A DNA stretch of 7,037 bases, taken from an uncultured Oscillospiraceae bacterium (GTDB taxonomy: Bacteria; Bacillota; Clostridia; Oscillospirales; Oscillospiraceae). The DNA lies in NCBI GenBank assembly GCA_910577415.1, contig CAJTLK010000026.1, positions 1 through 7,037 on the forward strand, written 5' to 3'. Shown piece after piece: positions 5,573 to 7,037 of the stretch (its first letter is position 1; the number at the start of each line of letters is the position of its first letter). Under the pieces are notes generated by a model. That model had not been told where the DNA came from. It saw only the letters and a program-made list of their open reading frames with translations, and ran no database searches. The position numbers were made by a program, and so were the translations under genes.

Positions 5573-6430
5573 ATGCGTCAACCGCTCCATTTTTGGGTCG
5601 TCGGCGGAGACCCCCGCTGTCTTGCCCTGGCCCAGGCCCTGGTCGGGGACGGCCACACGGTACATACTTATGCCCTGGGACCAAAAGCCGTTTGTCCCTC
5701 CAACACTTTAAACAGCATTGACAACGCCGACTGCGTCATTCTTCCTCTCCCCGCCCACAGTGGAGAGCTTCTCAACGCCCCTTTGGCATCTGAGCCTCCC
5801 GTCCTGGAGCATGTACTGGACGCCCTCGCCCCCGGCCAGCTATGCTGCGCGGGCAGGGTCTCGCCAGAGCTGGAGCGGGCGGCTCAGGCGAGGAGACTGC
5901 GTTTGATAGACTACTTTGTCCGGGAGGAGCTGGCCGTAGCCAACGCCGTCCCCACCGGAGAAGGGGCCATCCAAATCGCCATGGAGGAGCTGCCCATTAC
6001 CCTTCATGGCGCCCGTGTGCTCCTCATCGGCGCGGGACGGTTGAGCAGGGTCTTAGCCCAGCAGCTGCGAGGTCTTGGCTCCAAAGTCACCGTGGCCGCC
6101 CGTCGCTTCTCCGATCTGGCCTGGGCAGAAGTCTGGGGCTGCACTGCCGAACGCACCGATGAGCTGCGGGGCTGGATGTGCTCCTATGATCTCGTCATCA
6201 ACACCGCCCCCGCCCTTCTGATGGGCCGGGAGGAGCTGGAGGACCTAAAGCCGGGCTGCCTGGTCATTGACCTGGCCTCCGCCCCCGGCGGGGTAGACTT
6301 CGCCGCCGCCGAGGAGTTGGGCGTCAAAGCCATCCAGGCCCTTTCCCTCCCCGGCAAGGTGGCCCCGGTCACCGCCGCTCTGGCGATCAAGGCCGCTATC
6401 TATAACATTCTCACTGAGTTAGGAGTGTGA
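5573..6430 (+). CDS. dpaA: Dipicolinate synthase subunit A
   Basis: DpaA (SpoVFA) works with DpaB in the mother cell to oxidise the dihydrodipicolinate-branch intermediate of lysine synthesis to dipicolinic acid, which is pumped into the spore core and held there with calcium, giving heat resistance. The 285-residue protein is close to the family's usual length. It has an N-terminal Rossmann-like domain starting at FWVVGGDPR (7-15), a conserved linker with DYFVREELAVANAVPTGEG (113-131), a second nucleotide-binding fold with VLLIGAGRLS (149-158) and AARR (175-178), then VIDLASAPGGVDF (231-243) and LPGKVAPVTAAL (259-270) near the end. All the parts I would expect are intact. It is the first gene of a two-gene operon: dpaB starts four bases after its stop, and the dpaB ribosome binding site lies inside its last codons. 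Confidence 0.93.
   Translation: MRQPLHFWVVGGDPRCLALAQALVGDGHTVHTYALGPKAVCPSNTLNSIDNADCVILPLPAHSGELLNAPLASEPPVLEHVLDALAPGQLCCAGRVSPELERAAQARRLRLIDYFVREELAVANAVPTGEGAIQIAMEELPITLHGARVLLIGAGRLSRVLAQQLRGLGSKVTVAARRFSDLAWAEVWGCTAERTDELRGWMCSYDLVINTAPALLMGREELEDLKPGCLVIDLASAPGGVDFAAAEELGVKAIQALSLPGKVAPVTAALAIKAAIYNILTELGV
6421..6425 (+). promoter_or_regulatory. dpaB ribosome binding site inside the dpaA 3' end
   Basis: AGGAG overlaps the final codons of dpaA, nine bases before the dpaB ATG. The overlap makes dpaB translation probably coupled to that of dpaA, which suits two subunits of one enzyme. Confidence 0.8.
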
Positions 6431-6434
6431 CTAC

Positions 6435-7025
6435 ATGAACGACCCCTCCTGCCGCGTAGGCTTTGCCTTTTGCGGCTCTTTCTGTACTTTTCATAAAGCC
6501 ATGGACGCCCTGGAAGCCGTCAAAGCCCGCTTTGGCGACGTAACGCCCATCGTCTCGGAAAACTCCGCGGCTCTGGATACACGCTTCGGCGCCGCCCATG
6601 ACTGGCTCCGGGAGATGGAGCGTATCTGCGACAAGCGGGTCATTGATTCCCTGGTCAAAGCCGAACCCCTTGGCCCCAAAAAGCTGCTGGACGCTTTGGT
6701 CATCTGTCCCTGCACCGGCAACACCCTGGGTAAGCTTGCCTCCGGCATCGCCGATTCCACCGTCACTCTGGCCGCCAAGGCCCATCTCCGCAATGGCCGC
6801 CCCCTCATTATCGCCGTCTCCACCAACGACGCCCTGGCCTCCTCCGCCAAAAGCATTGGTGTACTGATGGACAAAAAGCACGTCTACTTCGTCCCCTTCC
6901 GTCAGGATGATCCCCAGGGGAAACCCACCTCCTTGGTGGCCGACTTTTCCCTTGTGCCCGACACCGTAGCCGCCGCCCTGAACGGCGAGCAGCTCCAGCC
7001 CCTCCTCCTGGCCCCCCCGACGTAA
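6435..7025 (+). CDS. dpaB: Dipicolinate synthase subunit B (flavoprotein-fold)
   Basis: DpaB (SpoVFB) is the flavoprotein-like partner of DpaA in making dipicolinic acid during sporulation. The 196 residues match the family's usual size. Markers are VGFAFCGSFCTFHKA (8-22), the N-terminal phosphate-binding loop of this flavin-fold group, VSEN (40-43), VICPCTGNTLGKLASGIAD (89-107), AAKAHLRNGRP (113-123), ISTND-like VSTNDALASSAKSIG (128-142) and YFVPFRQDDP (151-160) followed by SLVADFSLVPDT (166-177). These agree with the subunit B proteins I know from Bacillus and clostridia. In B. subtilis asd and dapG follow this gene; here only 12 bases remain after the stop, so the next gene cannot be seen. 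Presence of this operon argues against clostridia such as C. perfringens that lack SpoVF and use an electron-transfer flavoprotein instead. Confidence 0.94.
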   Translation: MNDPSCRVGFAFCGSFCTFHKAMDALEAVKARFGDVTPIVSENSAALDTRFGAAHDWLREMERICDKRVIDSLVKAEPLGPKKLLDALVICPCTGNTLGKLASGIADSTVTLAAKAHLRNGRPLIIAVSTNDALASSAKSIGVLMDKKHVYFVPFRQDDPQGKPTSLVADFSLVPDTVAAALNGEQLQPLLLAPPT

Positions 7026-7037
7026 CTGTTGTCCATC

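Noticed and set aside
7026..7037. Start of a further gene after dpaB
   Set aside because: Only 12 bases remain and no start codon with a ribosome binding site can be recognised.

Overview
The window reads as a stretch of chromosome from an endospore-forming, fairly GC-rich Firmicute. The strongest evidence is a dipicolinate synthase operon (dpaAB/spoVFAB) at the right end, which is found only in spore formers. The GC-rich, GCC/CTG-heavy codon use together with strong AGGAGG-type ribosome binding sites fits an Oscillospirales-type gut Clostridium (the Flavonifractor/Lawsonibacter/Oscillibacter neighbourhood). That placement is an inference from sequence style and was not tested by a search.

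Layout. Positions 1-243 (+) hold the C-terminal quarter of asnA (ammonia-dependent asparagine synthetase). A long hairpin at 261-294 lies between asnA and a converging minus-strand operon and probably terminates both. The minus-strand operon (4081 to 307) has two genes: a polyprenyl-phosphate sugar phosphotransferase of the WbaP/CpsE type, then a large O-antigen ligase/polymerase-family (Wzy_C) membrane protein with an inserted extracytoplasmic domain and a soluble C-terminal tail. Divergent from it is a plus-strand EpsD-like family 4 glycosyltransferase (4307-5452), closed by a good intrinsic terminator (5482-5514). Then come dpaA (5573-6430) and dpaB (6435-7025), preceded by a candidate mother-cell sporulation promoter.

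How it works together. The three central genes look like a compact surface-glycan module. The phosphotransferase loads the first sugar-phosphate on undecaprenyl phosphate, the GT4 enzyme adds a further sugar, and the Wzy_C protein polymerises or transfers the product outside the membrane. No flippase, chain-length regulator or sugar-nucleotide gene is present, and the module is bounded on both sides by terminators and by unrelated conserved genes (asnA and dpaAB). The 225-bp divergent region carries two facing sigma-A-type promoters. The one for the phosphotransferase operon is a full consensus match, including an extended -10.

I saw no tRNA, rRNA, CRISPR, insertion sequence or phage feature. 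The window is mostly recognisable families. The least ordinary parts are the minimal glycan module, the domain architecture of the Wzy_C protein and the perfect promoter.
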